Positions 18,875 to 19,501 of a stretch of 19,501 bases of DNA are shown in pieces. A program made the position numbers and the translations under genes. This stretch comes from JBIOYL01 sp044870185. Its GTDB lineage: Bacteria; Actinomycetota; CALGFH01. The first letter of the stretch is position 1, and every line of letters begins with the position of its first letter. The notes under the pieces are model-generated. The model was not told the DNA's origin. It searched no databases and saw nothing but the letters and a program-made list of their open reading frames with translations. The stretch is from positions 1 through 19,501 of the forward strand of contig JBIOYL010000224.1 in NCBI GenBank assembly GCA_044870185.1, in the 5' to 3' direction.

Positions 18875-18895
18875 CCCCGCATGAGCTGACCCCGC
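18866..18895 (+). repeat. 15-base tandem duplication across the permease stop codon
   Basis: ATGAGCTGACCCCGC occurs twice in direct succession (18866-18880 and 18881-18895). The first copy contains the stop codon (TGA 18872-18874), so the second copy is untranslated. It is probably a recent slippage event. Confidence 0.85.
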
Positions 18896-18916
18896 TGCTC
18901 CTCCACCGGCCTGCCA

Positions 18917-18944
18917 GGTCGCCGGCGAGCGGGATGAGGCGACC
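18917..18944. terminator. Candidate hairpin between convergent genes
   Basis: Perfect 7-base arms (GGTCGCC and GGCGACC) are separated by 14 bases in the 93-base gap between convergent stops. An outer pair, GCTGCTC (18894-18900) and GAGCAGC (18959-18965), could extend the structure. No T-tract is visible. Confidence 0.4.
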
Positions 18945-18967
18945 GGGCACGCCAGCTCGAGCAGCGC

Positions 18968-19501
18968 TCACGAGGGCTGGCGGTGCCAGGGCCGCCCGCT
19001 CCAGTAGCTGGTCTGCTTGCGCGCGCCGGGCCAGCTGAAGCTGATGTGCATGTGGTCGGTGTGGGGGTTGGCGCCGGCGTAGTGCCGCCAGCCGTCGGCG
19101 ACCCGGTAGGAGCCCCAGATGCGCCGGTTGTAGATGACGTACATGACACCCAGACGCCGGGCCATCGCGAAGCTGTGGCGGGCGGCGTCGGTGCGCAGCA
19201 GCCAGGTGGTCACCTGGGCGGCCTCTGCCCGCTCCTTGGGGCTGGCCACGCGCACCCTCCAGTCCCAGGCACGGCCTTCCTTGTGCTCGCTGCGGCCGCC
19301 GACCGAGCAGGCCCGGGAGATGCCGAGGCTGCCGGTGGCCGGGAAGGCGGCCAGGACCAGGTTACGGAACCCGACCACGCCCGGCTTGGGGGTCGGGCTG
19401 CAGGTCGTCTGCGGCTGGTAGGGGGCGAGGTTGTCGATCGGCCCCGGACCGCTGGGAGGCAGCCCGGGCACCTGCCCGGCAGGGCCGGCCGGTTCGGGGC
19501 T
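18968..19501 (-). CDS. ARB_07466-like, peptidase M15-like cell-wall protein (5' end outside window)
   Basis: The domain shows EHKEGRAWDW (62-71 counted from the GTG at 19471) and ANPHTDHMHISFSW (about 134-147). These match the His...Asp...His zinc-site layout of D-Ala-D-Ala carboxypeptidase/M15-like folds and the ARB_07466-like C-terminal domain common in actinobacteria. Two Cys (C24 and C55) may form a disulfide. The central VIYNRRIWGSYRVADGWRHYAG block is typical of that family. No signal peptide is visible, but the frame stays open through the Pro/Gly-rich sequence to the window edge, so the true N-terminus with an export signal is probably beyond 19501. A wall hydrolase or binding role is inferred from the family. 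Confidence 0.8.
   Translation of the reverse strand, partial: SPEPAGPAGQVPGLPPSGPGPIDNLAPYQPQTTCSPTPKPGVVGFRNLVLAAFPATGSLGISRACSVGGRSEHKEGRAWDWRVRVASPKERAEAAQVTTWLLRTDAARHSFAMARRLGVMYVIYNRRIWGSYRVADGWRHYAGANPHTDHMHISFSWPGARKQTSYWSGRPWHRQPS

Overview
The window is very GC-rich, gene-dense DNA with GTG and TTG starts, many 4-base stop/start overlaps and GC-rich coding on both strands. The gene families (actinobacterial-type purine catabolism, a DrrA/DrrB-type exporter, an ApbE/ferric-reductase-like cluster, an ARB_07466-like wall protein) suggest an actinomycete-like chromosome (Actinomycetota). I cannot place it more finely. No rRNA, tRNA, CRISPR array, transposase or phage gene was seen.

Left part (1-8069): purine catabolism. 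The tail of an allantoicase gene runs rightward off the left edge. Facing it is a tight leftward operon: xdhB (FAD), xdhC (2Fe-2S) and xdhA (Mo) of xanthine dehydrogenase, an NCS2 purine permease fused to an OHCU-decarboxylase-like domain, an 8-oxoguanine deaminase-type amidohydrolase, and a stand-alone OHCU decarboxylase (uraD). Four of the junctions overlap. Together they would import purines, oxidise hypoxanthine/xanthine to urate, convert 8-oxoguanine directly to urate, and process the uricase product toward allantoin and ureidoglycolate. Uricase, HIU hydrolase and allantoinase are not in the window.

Middle (8070-13235): an IclR-family regulator lies upstream of xdhB. Divergent from it is a two-gene unit: hpt (hypoxanthine phosphoribosyltransferase), then a 1110-residue protein joining an endonuclease Q-like PHP nuclease with zinc finger to a complete UvrD/Rep helicase. 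Both the xdh operon and the hpt unit have a TTGAC-N17-TAC promoter. Each is followed 15-19 bases after the -10 by a similar dyad, CTTTCC-N7-GGAAA. This suggests one IclR regulon covering purine breakdown, purine salvage and a nuclease-helicase whose family cuts DNA at hypoxanthine, xanthine and uracil. This is the most interesting part of the window.

Right part (13236-19501): a leftward cluster encodes a receiver-like membrane protein, an ApbE flavin transferase broken by an apparent one-base frameshift, a ferric-reductase-like haem membrane protein and a membrane-anchored protein with two DUF5666-like repeats. Next comes a scar of two gene tails meeting end to end: a 5'-truncated serine hydrolase and the last codons of an FtsX/MacB-type permease. 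A DrrA/DrrB-type ABC exporter follows. At the right edge is part of a leftward ARB_07466-like, peptidase-M15-like secreted protein.
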